Shown here: piece after piece, positions 33,683-48,000 of the stretch
Numbering within the stretch: the stretch's first letter is position 1
How the letters are laid out: the number at the start of each line of letters is the position of its first letter
Origin: Branchiostoma lanceolatum
Taxonomy: Eukaryota > Chordata > Leptocardii > Amphioxiformes > Branchiostomatidae
Direction of reading: 5' to 3'
Assembly: GCF_035083965.1 (NCBI RefSeq)
Contig: NC_089727.1
Location: 8,871,501 to 8,935,500 of the forward strand
Length of the DNA: 64,000 nt
Notes under the pieces: generated by a model
Told to the model about the DNA's origin: nothing
The model's database searches: none
What the model saw: the letters and a program-made list of their open reading frames with translations, nothing else
Translations under genes and position numbers: made by a program

Positions 33683-36600
33683 ATGGCCTATATCATCCTG
33701 CCAAGACTTCTACACCCAGCTGTGCAATCTGCAAACAAGACCTTGACAGTGAACCAGTTTTCACAAAAATTCCTCTCAAATTCTATTTGCTACAACCCAA
33801 TAGGAGCTTCCAAATGTCTGTCAAATGTCCAACACTTAAATACAAACAGCAAATACTCCAGAAATACACACAACTCTGTTCATGTATCGTCAGAGCACCT
33901 TCATGTTGAAATGTCATCTCTCTCAAGAACTCAACTTTGCAATTGCAAGAGGACAACAACAGCATTCCATTCTAAAGTATTCTTAGGAAGTCCACTGCAA
34001 AGTCCACATATATCCAGACTGGATTCATCTGGACTGTTTGTTCGTCCGTACGTGGGAGAAAGCAGACGACACTTTACGCTGAACCCCAGGAAGATCGTGG
34101 AACAAAGTCCTAAACATGTGCGGCCATATCTACAACTCATTCGATTTGACAAGCCCATAGGTAAGGTTGATTGAAAAGTTGTCTGCTTTTTCGAATATCA
34201 CAGAACACATTGAAACTCAAATATACTGCAAACTCTTGATTTTCACAGTGCCTGCCTTGAATGTCTTCAACATTGGAGCCGAGCCAATCCAGATATCCTA
34301 TTCTCCAAATATCCTATTACACAATTTCTGCCTTACATCTTGGCAGGCTGCCCAACCGCAGATACACATCAGCACACACTAACAAACAAGCACACAAACT
34401 GATCATGACTACAATACCTCCATTTTCACGGAGGTAGTGATTTTATGTAATGTCCCGTCAGGTTCTTGGCTGTTGTTCTGGCCGTGTGCCTGGAGTATCG
34501 GCATGGCGGCCACACCAGGACAGTTTCCTGACTTAGGTCTGCTGTTCCTGTTTGGTCTGGGATCTGTCATTATGAGGGGAGCAGGCTGTACCATCAATGA
34601 TCTATGGGACAGGGATATAGACAAAAAGGTACTGTAATTCTTGTTTCTTTCACTGTAACTTTATGTTCCCTGTTTTCACGGTCACCTCTGTACCGTGAAC
34701 TTATCATCACAGTGAAAAACCTGTTGTAATTATTTATGATTCTTTCACACATCTGTACATGTAAATCACTTGCCGCCACCTTGAAATTAAAGTTCAGTGA
34801 AAATGTCAATTTTTCTCACAATGAATTACAGTTACAAAAAAGCTGTCAGTATGCTGTTCTCATCATTTGTCGTATTTTACACAATGTTTACCTCCGTGAA
34901 AATGGAAGTTTTGTTCACTGTGTGTGTGTTTGTCTGTCTTGGTGTGTATCTGTAGTTATTTGAATGTTCTAACTTCTAGAGTGACCTGAGTGACGGACAG
35001 AATGTGAAGTTTGGCTTGGCCTGGGTCCAAAGTGGCATAGCTATATATAGACAGGAAAATTCATAGACAGATTAGCAAGAAATTCACAATAAGGAATAAA
35101 ACAAGAAATTCATTAGAACTCTAAGTATTTCACTCAGATATATATGAGATCTTTCATTTCTTGTTGAGTCATGTTACAATGTTTTACAAGTGTGAGGTTT
35201 GTGTGCAAAAATAACATGTTCCTTTTGCTAGGTTGCTAGGACGCGGTCCCGCCCGATAGCCAGCGGTAAGATCAGCCCCCAAAATGCAATGCTGTTCCTG
35301 GGGGCACAGCTGAGTGTAGCGCTCTGCATCCTGCTGTCACTCAACTCATACAGGTAAGACAGCCCTGTTGGGTTGTGCTGTTTCTTGGGGGCTTAGCTGA
35401 GTGTAGTGTTATGCATCTTGCTATCTCTCAATTCCTACATGAAGACAGCCCTGTAAAGGTTGTGCTGTTCCTGGGGGCACAGCTGAGTGTCATGCATCTT
35501 GCTATATCTCAACTCCTACAGGTAAGAAAGCCATGTAAGGCTGTGCTGTTTCTTGGGGGCTTAGCTGAGTGTAGTGTTATGCATCTTGCTATCTCTCAAT
35601 TCCTACATGTGAGACAGCCCTGTATATAAAGGGTGTGCTGTTCCTGGGGGCATAGCTGAGTGTGGTGCTATATGCATCTTGCTATATCTCAACTCCTACA
35701 GGTAAGAAAGCCATGTAAGGCTGTGCTGTTTCTTGGGGGCACAGCTGAGTGTAGTGTTATGCATCTTGCTATCTCTCAATTCCTACAGGTAAGAAAGCCA
35801 TGTAAGGCTGTGCTGTTTCTTGGGGGCACAGCTGAGTGTAGTGTTATGCATCTTGCTATCTCTCAATTCCTACATGTAAGAAAGCCATGTAAGGCTGTGC
35901 TGTTTCTTAGGGGCACAGCTGAGTGTAGTGCTATGCATCTCATTGATGTCAACAACTAAAGAACTTTGTGTTTGTTCCAGTGTGCTCCTAGGATTCTCAT
36001 CCATGCTGCTGGTCTCTACCTACCCACTGTTCAAAAGAGTCACCTACTGGCCACAGGTGGTACTGGGTGAGTCAGTTACATCAGGAACTTCGGAAGACTC
36101 AGTGGTTTGAAAATACAACTTTGAGATGGAGATGACCATAACATACATGTGTTTGGCTTTGTCTGTGAGAATCAACGAATATCTAAATGCCACCAATATC
36201 ATATTTTCTATTAGATTTTGTAGTGTTGACTTTACTTTAGGCCAAGGTCTGATTGTTCAGGAAAAAAATGCAGGAAATGAAACTGATCACAGACTGCTTG
36301 TACAGGTCTGACTTTCAACTGGGGAGCGCTGCTGGGATGGGCCGCTGTGAAGGGGAGCTGTGATTGGTCGGTGGTGCTACCGCTGTATCTCGGAGCTGCG
36401 GCATGGACTATGGTGTACGATACCATATATGCACATCAGGTGAGATGATAGACTCATGGATCAATTGGGTGTTTCTGAGATTAAAGCAGAGCAAACTTAG
36501 AATTGAGAAGCCTACTTTACTGTAGAAATGCAACCCACCAGCAGTCATTTGGAAAGGCTTGTGTCCCTTCAGTTGCAGTTCCAATTTCAACTGCTAGATG

Positions 36601-38147
36601 GTGCCTTTACCTTGTAACAAAGGCTGGTTTGTCGCTACTATGTCTATGGATATAGACATTGTGTCAGGACAACTTAACATGATTACTGTCCTCTTTCTCC
36701 ATCCACTGACTTCTTTGCTGCAACAACTGTAAATTAAGTACAGGATATTTGAATAAAAAGCATAGTACTTTTTAGTAGAGAAAATGTCCTTTTTGATTAT
36801 GAATATATTATATACAGTCGTGTGCATGAATTTGCGTGAGTAACAGGAGCAACAGATCTCAGTCATAGCATGCCAAAGGTAAGGGCTGTCTTCAGCTTTA
36901 GATTTTTCCGTCCAACCTTTTGTTGGGGGGCCCATGTTGTTAATTTCCGTTGTCAGATCATCTGTTATTTCAAGCTGAAGAAAATACATTTTAATCTATT
37001 TCATGTCATCAAGTGCAGATTTTTGCGATAGATGGGTTGAATTGTTTGTCCCAAAAAAACAAATTTGGAGGGACTGGTTCTGGAGACAGCCCTTGGTCCA
37101 AATCTAACTGTAGAGGATTGTTCTCTGTCATCATTTCAGGACAAGGCTGATGACATCTTGATCGGCGTGAAGTCCACAGCCCTGAAGTTTGGGGATGACA
37201 CACGGGCGTGGCTGTCTGGCTTCAGTGCAGCGATGGTGTCAGGACTGCTGCTCAGCGGGCTGATGTGTGAACAGACATGGCCGTACTATGCAGCTGTGGG
37301 CCTGACAGGTGCTCACCTGTACAACCAGGTGAATCAGTGTTTAACAGATAACAGATGCACACCTGTACAACCAGGTGAGTCAGTGTTTGATAGATAACAG
37401 GTGCACACCTGTACAACCAGGTGAGTCAGTACTGACTGGTGCGCACCTGTACAACCAGGTGAGTCAGCATTGACAGATGCACACCTGTACAACCAGGTGA
37501 GTCAGTGTTTGATAGATAACAGACTGGTGTGCACCTGTACAACCAGGTGAATCTGTAATTACAAGAAACTAGTCTACAACTGATAAAACAGGTGTGAAAA
37601 CATGCAGCATTATCTGAATGGTTGCCTTCTCCAACTCCAACTACTGTATCACTAATGTCTTGGTAACTCAGTGCAATACTGTTGGTCATATATGTGGTAG
37701 TGAGTAGTGATTGGTTTATCTTTACCTCATATATGTACCACAACTCTTTTAGTGGATCCTTAAAATGTGCTATGGTAGGGGGCTTTTTAAACTCAAAAAT
37801 GGTTTACATTGTCCAGTCCTTACGAGACTACAAGCCCTGCTAGAAGCATGCATATCAGAAATTGGGATCGGAATACATGCAGGCACATTGGAGATCAAAT
37901 ACATAGCCTACAGACTACCTGCACCAAAAACTTATCTGCAACAAAGGCAAGTCTGAAGTCTGATATTTCTCCTCTTCCATAGGTTGCGACTGCAAAGTTT
38001 GACAAGCCAGAGGACTGTTGGAAGAAGTTCAGCTCGAACAAGAGATTAGGCGCCATCATTTTTGCTGGTATTGTGGCAGGCACCCTACTGAAAGGTGCCA
38101 ACGGTAACAAGGAAGAAAGCACAGATGTTGCCAACAAGAAACGATAA
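33683..38147 (+). CDS. COQ2: 4-hydroxybenzoate polyprenyltransferase
   Basis: Exons 33683-34160, 34462-34628, 35232-35353, 35981-36066, 36306-36439, 37140-37328 and 37983-38147 give 446 residues with phases 1, 0, 2, 1, 0, 0. The enzyme joins the polyprenyl tail to 4-hydroxybenzoate in ubiquinone synthesis, in the mitochondrial inner membrane. The UbiA signatures are intact: [15 protein letters not shown] near 155-168, the first Asp-rich motif NDLWDRDID (205-213) after [14 protein letters not shown] (219-227), and the second Asp motif DTIYAHQDKADD (323-334), which spans the exon 5/6 junction. Several hydrophobic helices follow. The N-terminal about 150 residues are Ser/Asn/Lys/Arg-rich and poorly conserved, fitting a mitochondrial presequence. 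Introns 3 and 6 begin with tandem copies of the preceding exon end. Head-to-head with glutaredoxin. Confidence 0.93.
34367..34440 (+). repeat. Dispersed repeat H tail
   Basis: ACACAAACTGATCATGACTACAATACC followed by the small hairpin CTCCATTTTCACGGAG is the 3' tail shared with the repeats at 28620, 39410 and 55570. It ends 22 bases before COQ2 exon 2. Confidence 0.5.
35378..35941 (+). repeat. Tandem array of COQ2 exon 3 end plus donor
   Basis: Six full units and one partial unit of 81-92 bases (mostly 87) begin at 35378, 35465, 35546, 35638, 35726, 35813 and 35900. Each copies the last 62 bases of exon 3 (from CTGTTCCTGGGGGCACAGCT at 35292) and the first bases of the intron. The sequence CTACAG|GTAAGA is intact in three copies (donors at 35522, 35702, 35789) and mutated to CTACATG in others. 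Copies with TTTCTTGG carry a 1-base insertion relative to the exon, so they do not extend the COQ2 frame. The array fills most of the 627-base intron 3. Confidence 0.9.
37314..37556 (+). repeat. Tandem array of COQ2 exon 6 end plus donor
   Basis: The exon 6 end CACCTGTACAACCAG|GTGAAT (37314-37334) is followed by five further copies with spacings of about 37-50 bases. Their donors are at about 37375, 37421, 37459, 37497 and 37547. Four of the five downstream copies read CAG|GTGAGT, a better consensus than the true site. The motif is itself an imperfect palindrome (CACCTG...CAGGTG). Confidence 0.9.
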
Positions 38148-39409
38148 GGACTCAGACTGATGCGACCAGGAATTCATCAAGTACAATTCGTCAAACACAA
38201 GTTGGAAATTCGTTCAGAGTTTGAAGAAGAATAACTCAAGAAGGGCTTGACAGATTGTTGTGATATTTGGTATATAGCTAGATTGAGTAATGATTTACAT
38301 AATTATATGATAATTATGCAAATCAGGAGCTAATTTGCATAATTAATGAGGAAAGTTTAGAGATCTGTGAATGGATAGGACTCTCAAATATGTATCATGC
38401 AACTGATAGAACTGACACAAGGCAAAACTAGTCTGGGTGTGGGCTTGAGTTAAACAGTAAATATGCAGCTACAGCGTCATTTCTGAAAATGTGGTATGAG
38501 TATTTACGGTTGACTTGAGGTTGTCCACTACTATTTGCCTGATAAAGGGAGAAATATTGCCTGATAGCAATGATGCAATTTATGCCATGAACAACTAAAA
38601 GGAGGACAAGATATGTAAAGTAATGTAGGTCTTGAAGTAATAGGAGACTTGGTCCGTCTTTTCCCGTGTTTATGAGGTTTTAAAACCTGTAATAGAGATG
38701 TGAAGGGACATGAATGAGTAAGGCTTTTTCTCTTGCTTGTGTTTTCACTATTCTAGATATTTCTACATAGAGGACGAAAATTTGCATTTTCAATAGATAT
38801 ATATATAATTATAGCACAATCCCCTTTAACTTTGCAGACAACGTTGTTTCTAGCAAGATTGAACAGCGCTAACTGATTCAGTCTGTTTTTGTCTCCAAGT
38901 TGGTGACACCTCCCTCGTACAATCCTGTTTTCTCCTCATTAAGAAATCTACTCCCAAAAAAGAGTTCGTAGACCTCATATCTCCATGAACTATTCTGTTT
39001 ATGCAAATGACTTACACATTTACATTATATATGCTTGGTCATAAACACCTTTAACAAACTTACACATGTCACAATATTGACAGTCCTATTATTTACCACT
39101 TGGATGAATCATGGCACTTTTGCATTTATTATGCACATTAGTAATTTATTTGCATAATTGGTATCTGTTGATGCTCCACTTGCCATAAACTACACATGTT
39201 ACATGTATTTGAGTCTTATGATTGAAAACACTGCAAATATAGATTTTCCTCATTAGTTATGCAAACTAAGTCCCAATTAGCATAATTTGCACTTCATTAT
39301 GTACATCTCTGTCCAAGCTACCTGCCTACCAAATATCATGGAAATCCAACGTTCCTCTGTTCAGTTATTCTCCTTAGAAGGTTTTCACAATAACGCCACT
39401 GCAGTTCCA
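38148..39409. other. COQ2 3' region and intergenic
   Basis: No further gene. AT-rich, with a phrase block around 38270-38350 (ATTATGCAAATCAGGAGCTAATTTGCATAATTA) that folds imperfectly on itself and recurs in looser form at about 39120-39290, probably parts of a dispersed repeat. No AATAAA lies close behind the COQ2 stop. Confidence 0.5.
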
Positions 39410-39728
39410 GAACAAGCTGCTAGGGGGCCCAAAACTACACCACTTCTTCATTACATCACAAGCTGCCACCATCTGCCACCAAAAAATCAAGACCATAGCA
39501 TGTCCAGGTCAAAAGATAGAAAAAAATCAAGTTCTGCTGCAGTACCAAGGTCACATACCAGGGGGCCCAAAGTCGACCTTGAATTTCGGCTTCACAATAC
39601 CCGCCGACATACCAAATATCATCGTCATCCATCAAGAGGTTCTTGGGTTCTTGAGTAGTCCGGAAACACACACACAGACAGACACACAGACACATCCAAA
39701 ACAATATCTCCATTTTTCATGGAGATAA
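39410..39728 (+). repeat. Dispersed repeat H, copy 2
   Basis: The best copy of the family: AACAAGCTGCTAGGGGGCCC, ATCTGCCACCAAAAAATCAA, CATAGCATGTCCAGG, AGTACCAAGGTCACATACCA, GGGGGCCCAAAGTCGACCTT, a CACACAGACAGACA stretch, and a terminal hairpin CTCCATTTTTCATGGAG. The short open frames on it are not genes. Confidence 0.7.
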
Positions 39729-39978
39729 CTAAGTTACGTACTAAGCGATGTGTTCATGAATGTAGGATGCGCTTCAAGGGGGCATGACTCCTCGTTCGGG
39801 CTTAGAAATCTACCCTTTTTATGTCAGCTCGTGTTTTGACAATTCAAAAAGGTAATTTTTCATGTTTGTAAAGGCGCCTGGACGTCTTTGGCAAAATGTT
39901 CATTGGCATATTTTGATATTCGTAAGAGAAGACGATGAGCCTCACAAGCACCAGGTGACCAGTCTTTCTATCACCCTT

Positions 39979-40170
39979 GTCTCTACCAGACTAACCGCGT
40001 CAGCTATAGAGAGAACATTTGCCGGGGGACTTTGGCCATGGAGGATAACATTCCCATCCGCCAGTTGCAATATTGGACCATATCTCCATATATATAATAG
40101 CCGACCCCCTTCATACAGTTGACTCTATTTGGCCAATTTTCCCAGCGACCCGCAGAGGCTAGTCTAGTGA
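39979..40170. mobile_element. TCTCTACCAG-ended MITE, copy 2
   Basis: Same order of phrases as 30014-30183: TCTCTACCAGACTAACCGCG, AGAGAACATTTGCCGGGGGA, CATGGAGGATAACATTCCCA, GACTCTATTTGGCCAATTTT, CAGCGACCCGCAGAGGCTAG. An extra TATATA insertion is present near 40090. Confidence 0.75.
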
Positions 40171-41516
40171 ATTACCCCGATATGCATAACGTAACATGAC
40201 CTATTTACGTGCGGGAGTAGTCAACGTCCAGATTGGGTCATGTCCACATGTCGCGGTGTATTATGCCAAAGCCTGCTCTCATGAGAAACAAAGAACTCAT
40301 AAGTATGATCCTCAGCCATCTCTCTCTATTATACAAAACATTTAAAAGGGTTTACGTCCAGCGACATAACAGAATAAGCTCCTGAACCAGTAACAACAAG
40401 TTGCACGGAAGCGTCATGCATGACGCATTTCATATGTAATTCAACACCGCGTATTCCATCATGTTTTTCTAAGTTACACGATAGCTAGTATCTTTTAAAA
40501 GTAGCTGACGTTAAACCTTTCTTTGATATGCAGACTATCCATAGTGATTCGAGGTTTGAAACTCTTGCCAGTTTTAGGAAGGTTTGATACAACCTAGCGA
40601 CCCCCGCTCAGATGATACATTTTTGTACGACATCATAACATGGCCATGCGTTTATCACGTGAACGCCACGTGCTGCCGATTTCGGGGAAATTCACAATAC
40701 AAAAATTGTTTTCTTCCGTCGCGTCGGGCAAGCGGACGGACAAACATAGTGACTTTACTGTCATTTGTCTGTAGACTACTTTCGACAGTTACTGTGTATT
40801 TTTTTCCGGTCTATGTTCTTCAAGCATAGCGCTAGAAGGGAAAATACTGAGGAGGACGATAAAGGGTAAGCCTAGCACAATTCTACACCATATACCCCAG
40901 TATATGCTCGTACGGCGTTAAACAGGCGGAGAAAAACTTACAGACCATGCATTTTCTTGTAAGAAGAGCTGATATTTCTACCCATGGGTTAAACATTTGG
41001 CTCTGTCCGCGCGGTTTCAGGATAAATAACATTTTGAATAAATCGGACGTAAACTGGTCATGTTACGTTACATCCCACGCCGAGCGCTTGGCAAAGTTGC
41101 TTTGGTTTCACGGGCGCGACCCGGCGATAATGACTTCGTGTGGAGAGAGCGACAACAGAGCGACTTCGATTTCTGTGACTTTGTGGAGGACTTTGAAACA
41201 TTAGACGTGGAAGATCATCTCTCTAACGGCGAGAACCAAAGCACTGCTCATTGTGTACCAAGCCTGATTACTCAACGTTTTGGCCCCATGAAAACATCAG
41301 ATACCTTCGGGTATGCCAGCTGTGATTGGTCTAAAAGCAACCATCTTCGTACAAACTGCCAATCGTATCTCTGCTTGTATGATGGTAAATTTGTTTTACA
41401 ATTAAACCACTGACCTAGATACAGGGCAATTAGACCTAGTAGATCTATAGACTTTTTGACCTTTGATCACTCCTAAAAGCAGACCACAAATTTTGGACAG
41501 AATACAGCGCAGCAAC
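40171..41516. other. Upstream region of the UGT gene
   Basis: No protein recognised. Frames at 40947-41204 and 41060-41413 are open but have no splice partner or family resemblance, and cannot be joined in frame to the UGT start. They may be 5' untranslated sequence. Confidence 0.4.
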
Positions 41517-43902
<2,386 letters not shown>

Positions 43903-44084
43903 ACACATGGTAACAATGTATCTGATTCACACCATGGCATGGTATAATGACACTTAGGGTCACTTAGATACACGTGGAAGTATGCAAAGAAGCGCTAAGT
44001 GATAAGATGACTTATAAACCGTTAGATTTTTCTGTATACGCAGCAAATAGACCACAGGCGGTAGGCAAAGGTATTATCGTTGAA

Positions 44085-44245
44085 GTTCCGATCGTGACGA
44101 AGTACTCGGCGCGGGGATCACCCGTGCCGAGCTTCCGAGCGAGACCCGAAGTGATGCCGAAGGCACGAGCGGGGGGTTCGGAGAGCCGAATAGGGTTCGG
44201 CGGAGCCGGACAGCGAGCCCCGTAGGGGCGAGCGAACGGTAGGAA
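44085..44245. other. GC-rich anomalous block
   Basis: About 160 bases rich in CpG and in the phrase GAGCCGAA / GAGCCGGA / GAGCGA / GAGCCCC, in AT-rich surroundings. Open in two frames but without a recognisable protein. It lies about 180 bases downstream of the UGT stop. It may be part of an unknown repeat. Confidence 0.4.
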
Positions 44246-44837
44246 ACGACCTTTTAAATATCGCAAATTTCTGCTAAATTTCGTAATTCAGCTCACAACA
44301 TTAAAACGATTCATCATCGTCGAGACATTTACTACCAATCTACAGTATCTTGCGGGCCTAAAAGTTGTTTACATCAAAAATATACGGCATTTTGTATTGT
44401 CGGAATTTGCTCGATTTCCGTCTCACAGCGTTACCAGCAGTACCGCTCCTGCCGCAGCACGCCGCTGCTACACAACATGATGACATAACGGGATCCAATC
44501 AGAGCTAGGAAAATTTGACACATGACCCACAGTTCCCGCCAAAGTTTTATTCCTGTGACGTTTCATCTCATCTGAAGCTCATGTTGTGGCATATTTGCCC
44601 ACCGCCCCCTCCCCACAATCATGCGCCGATTCGAAAATGTCAAACCTCGTCATGATCGGCAGTTGATTTACCAAAATGCTGCAACAGTCGGATATTACGT
44701 TACACTAGCCATATATATTTTCTGAACGACCGATACGTTTGTATTCGGTAAACTTGCATCTGTTTCACCAAGGAGGTTTTACATAGAAGGAGAGTGGAGA
44801 TTCAAAGTCGCGTCAAGGCCTAGGTGTGAATTACTAG

Positions 44838-44997
44838 TCTCTACCAGACTAACCGCGTCGGCTATAGAGAGAACATTTGCCGGGGGACTTTGGCCATGGA
44901 GGATAACATTCCCATCCGCAGTTGCAATATTGGACCCTATCTCCATAGCCGACCCCCTTCATACAGTTGACTCTATTTGGCCAATTTCTACTATTTT
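44838..44997. mobile_element. TCTCTACCAG-ended MITE, copy 3 (right end missing)
   Basis: Begins TCTCTACCAGACTAACCGCG and continues through CTCTATTTGGCCAATTTCTA like the other two copies, then stops matching at ATTTTAGAAACGC. The GCGACCCGC right end is absent. The left arm of the large inverted repeat starts about 20 bases later. Confidence 0.7.
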
Positions 44998-45016
44998 AGA
45001 AACGCATTAAAAACGC

Positions 45017-48000
45017 TGCATGGGTGTAAACAACCGCCTGTCGGCAGCAAAAAGACCTCGGACCTACATAATGTTTATATTTTTTCACATCTACAGGATC
45101 TGCCCAACACAACCATGTAGTTATTTCGTGCACAGCAAATTGTCAGCGAGCGCTGTGGCTTTCGAAACATTGACCATTTTTTGGTCAGTATATTTGTGCG
45201 TGTATCATTGACGGTTCACCTGGAACCAACTAGATATTTACATCACCTGATAGCCCATTTCCTCACCTTTAAATTGATACCAAAGTTCCTTGGATAATTT
45301 TATGGGAACCGGTTTTGCCCCAAAAAAAACTAACAAGAGGTCAATAGACCTCTTTCCAGTTACGGCGGCCATTTTGAATTCCCTGGGGTCAGCTGGGGGT
45401 CATGCACCAAAGTGAGGCTTAGGTTGGGAAACACCGGCCAGGATGGGAAACACCAGTATGATATAGCATAGGTATTCCATCCCGGGTGGTACATTTTGCG
45501 CCTCTAATGTGAAATGCTGTGGTACATGCACCTGGCATATTGTTGAGGAAATTTGGACTTGATTTTAGCTAAATTCCAATTCATTTTTCATACTTTTTGA
45601 TGAGTGAGTTCAGAACATTTAGTGTCAGTGCTTATATCCCCTATTTGTACTTTGCATAGATTGGACCGCGTGAAATCCCACAAAAATTGATTTCCTTTTG
45701 AATTGGGAAGAAATCAAAGTTTGTTGGCTGTTCTAAACGTTCAGTGTCTTCGAAATTTTATCATTTTTGCCTGTTGGGGCGGCAGTGTAGTAGTGGTTTC
45801 TATAATATTTTTCACTCTAGCCCGTTCTTTGTTTATAACACTTTGCCCCCATAACCGTTACATACTGTTAAATTTCTATCTAGTAGACAAAGATCTTAAA
45901 CCATAATTTGCTTTAAGCAAGGTTTAAGTGAAAATATATTTTAATCTCAAACCAGCATATGCATGTTATTGTTAGGCATAAACACCTGGTGTGTGGGTCG
46001 ATCCAGCTTGCAAGTGCACCAGGCCTTCATACAGTGGTATACATATAGAATTAAGATTTTTGCCATGCAAATCTCAGAAATGCATATCAGTGTTTGCATT
46101 GATATTGTATATCCATTTTTACTTTGCATAGGTGACGGTATGCTGTAATAGCTGATCACTAGTAGGATTAGACCCTAGAAAACATGAAAATACCCAGCTG
46201 GCATCCTTGAGGGTAGTAAGTTATTTGCTGACTTTCCCGGGAGCTCTATCTAGAGACACCTCAATTTACATGGAAGACCTTAGTGCGGCCATGGCAGATA
46301 GACTGGTGTGGTCGGAAGTTGTGCATGGACTTGCCCCGTCCCCCCCGGGGGTCGACCGATGATGATGATGATGATATTTGTAGAAATACATTTTCGGACA
46401 ATGTCTGGATGCCAAGATCCATTCTGCAAACTAAGAACTCAGTGGGGAAGGCAAGGTACGTATCCGTACTGGGTGCGCCCCTTGCTTACCAGTATGTCAG
46501 TTTGCCCCGATGATATTTAGTTATAGCGACATAAAAGTACACAAAAAGTTGAGTCCAGATTATTGTTGGCTGAAATTTAGCAGATTATTTTTCCTGCTAA
46601 ATTGACAATTTCTGCATTTCTGAGATTGGCATGGCGAAAATCTTAATTCTACCACTGTATGAAGGCCTGGTGTACGTGCAAGCTCGATCGACCCACACAC
46701 CAGGTGTTTATGCCTAACAATTAGCATGCATATGCTGGTCATTGTTATTGTTGGTGATTGCTGACACTGAACAGTTAGAACAGCCAACAAACTTTGATTT
46801 CTTCCCAATTCAAAAGGAAAACAACCTGATTTCGGTGCATGTTTTGTGCGATTTCACAAGCTATGCAAAGTACAAATGGGGGGTATAAGCACTGACACTA
46901 AATGTTCTGAACTCACTTGTCAAAAAGTATGAAAAAATAAATTAGAATTTAGCTAAAATCAAGTCCAAATGTCCACAACAATATTTTCTACACATGCCAG
47001 GTGCATGTACCACAGCATTTCACATTAGAGGCGCAAAATGTACCGCCCAGGATGGAATACCTATGCTATATCATACTGGTGTTTCCCATCCTGGCCGATG
47101 TTTCCCAACCTAACCCTCACTTTGGTGCATGACCCCCAGCTCACCCCAGGGAATTCAAAATGGCCGCCGTAACTGGAAAGAGGTCTATTTGTAGGGTGTC
47201 TTATTCTGAAGAAGAAGACAAACACAATGTCCTTTACCATGCTTTACAGAACTCAAAACTTACCTAATGGCATTGGTCAACTTACATATGAATCTCACTT
47301 TTCCTGGCTTCAAGATGATATTATTCTTATTTGGAAATGTTTCAGAATATTGATTTTAGACGGCAAAACTTGAGCCGTAATTTTCATCAACGTTCCCAAC
47401 ACCGGCTGAAAGTTGCAACATTGCACCTGACCTCGCCTGACCCCCGCGGCAGGAAAATGGAACGTACTGGCTGGGTTCGGTCGCTCGAACGCAGGAGTTC
47501 GAAGTGATTGACTTCAAATTTGACTATTTTGTAAATATCAGGTACCTTGTACTAAAACCTCTGTCTGTCTGTACTTGACTGTTATCATGTCAATTATCAT
47601 ATTGCATGTGGTAGCCGCGTTCATACAGCTTCTAATACAAAAAAAAATGGGCTTTGTTATGCCACGCGAAATGTATCGAAATGTATCCAAAGCGCAGGAG
47701 TGCACGCATCGGTAGCTAGAACTAGGCAGAAATTTCACCACCGCAAAGTAGACATTGTCGCAGTTTTTTCGGGGGCAAAACCGGTTCCCCTAAAATTATC
47801 CTGGGGACTTCGGTATCAATTTAAAGATGAGGAAATGGGCTATCACGCTATGTAAATATCTAGTTGGTTCCAGGTGAACTGTAAATAAGACAAACACAAA
47901 TAAACTGACCAAATATTCTTAATGTTTCGAAGGCCACAGCGTTCGCTGTCTTTTTACAATGCACGAAATATCTACATGGTTATACTAGGCAAGTCCTGTA

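Noticed and set aside
35378..35941. Regular spacing considered as a CRISPR-like array
   Set aside because: The whole unit is repeated with no unique spacers, and the setting is a eukaryotic intron.
35375..35959. Two plus-strand frames with repeated [17 protein letters not shown] units, looking like a repeat protein
   Set aside because: They are the exon-derived tandem array in COQ2 intron 3, shifted by one base from the COQ2 frame. There is no start context or separate gene evidence.
41060..41413. 117-codon frame upstream of UGT, considered as a first exon
   Set aside because: It ends in a stop before the UGT ATG, has no in-phase splice path, and UGT already has its own signal peptide at 41517.
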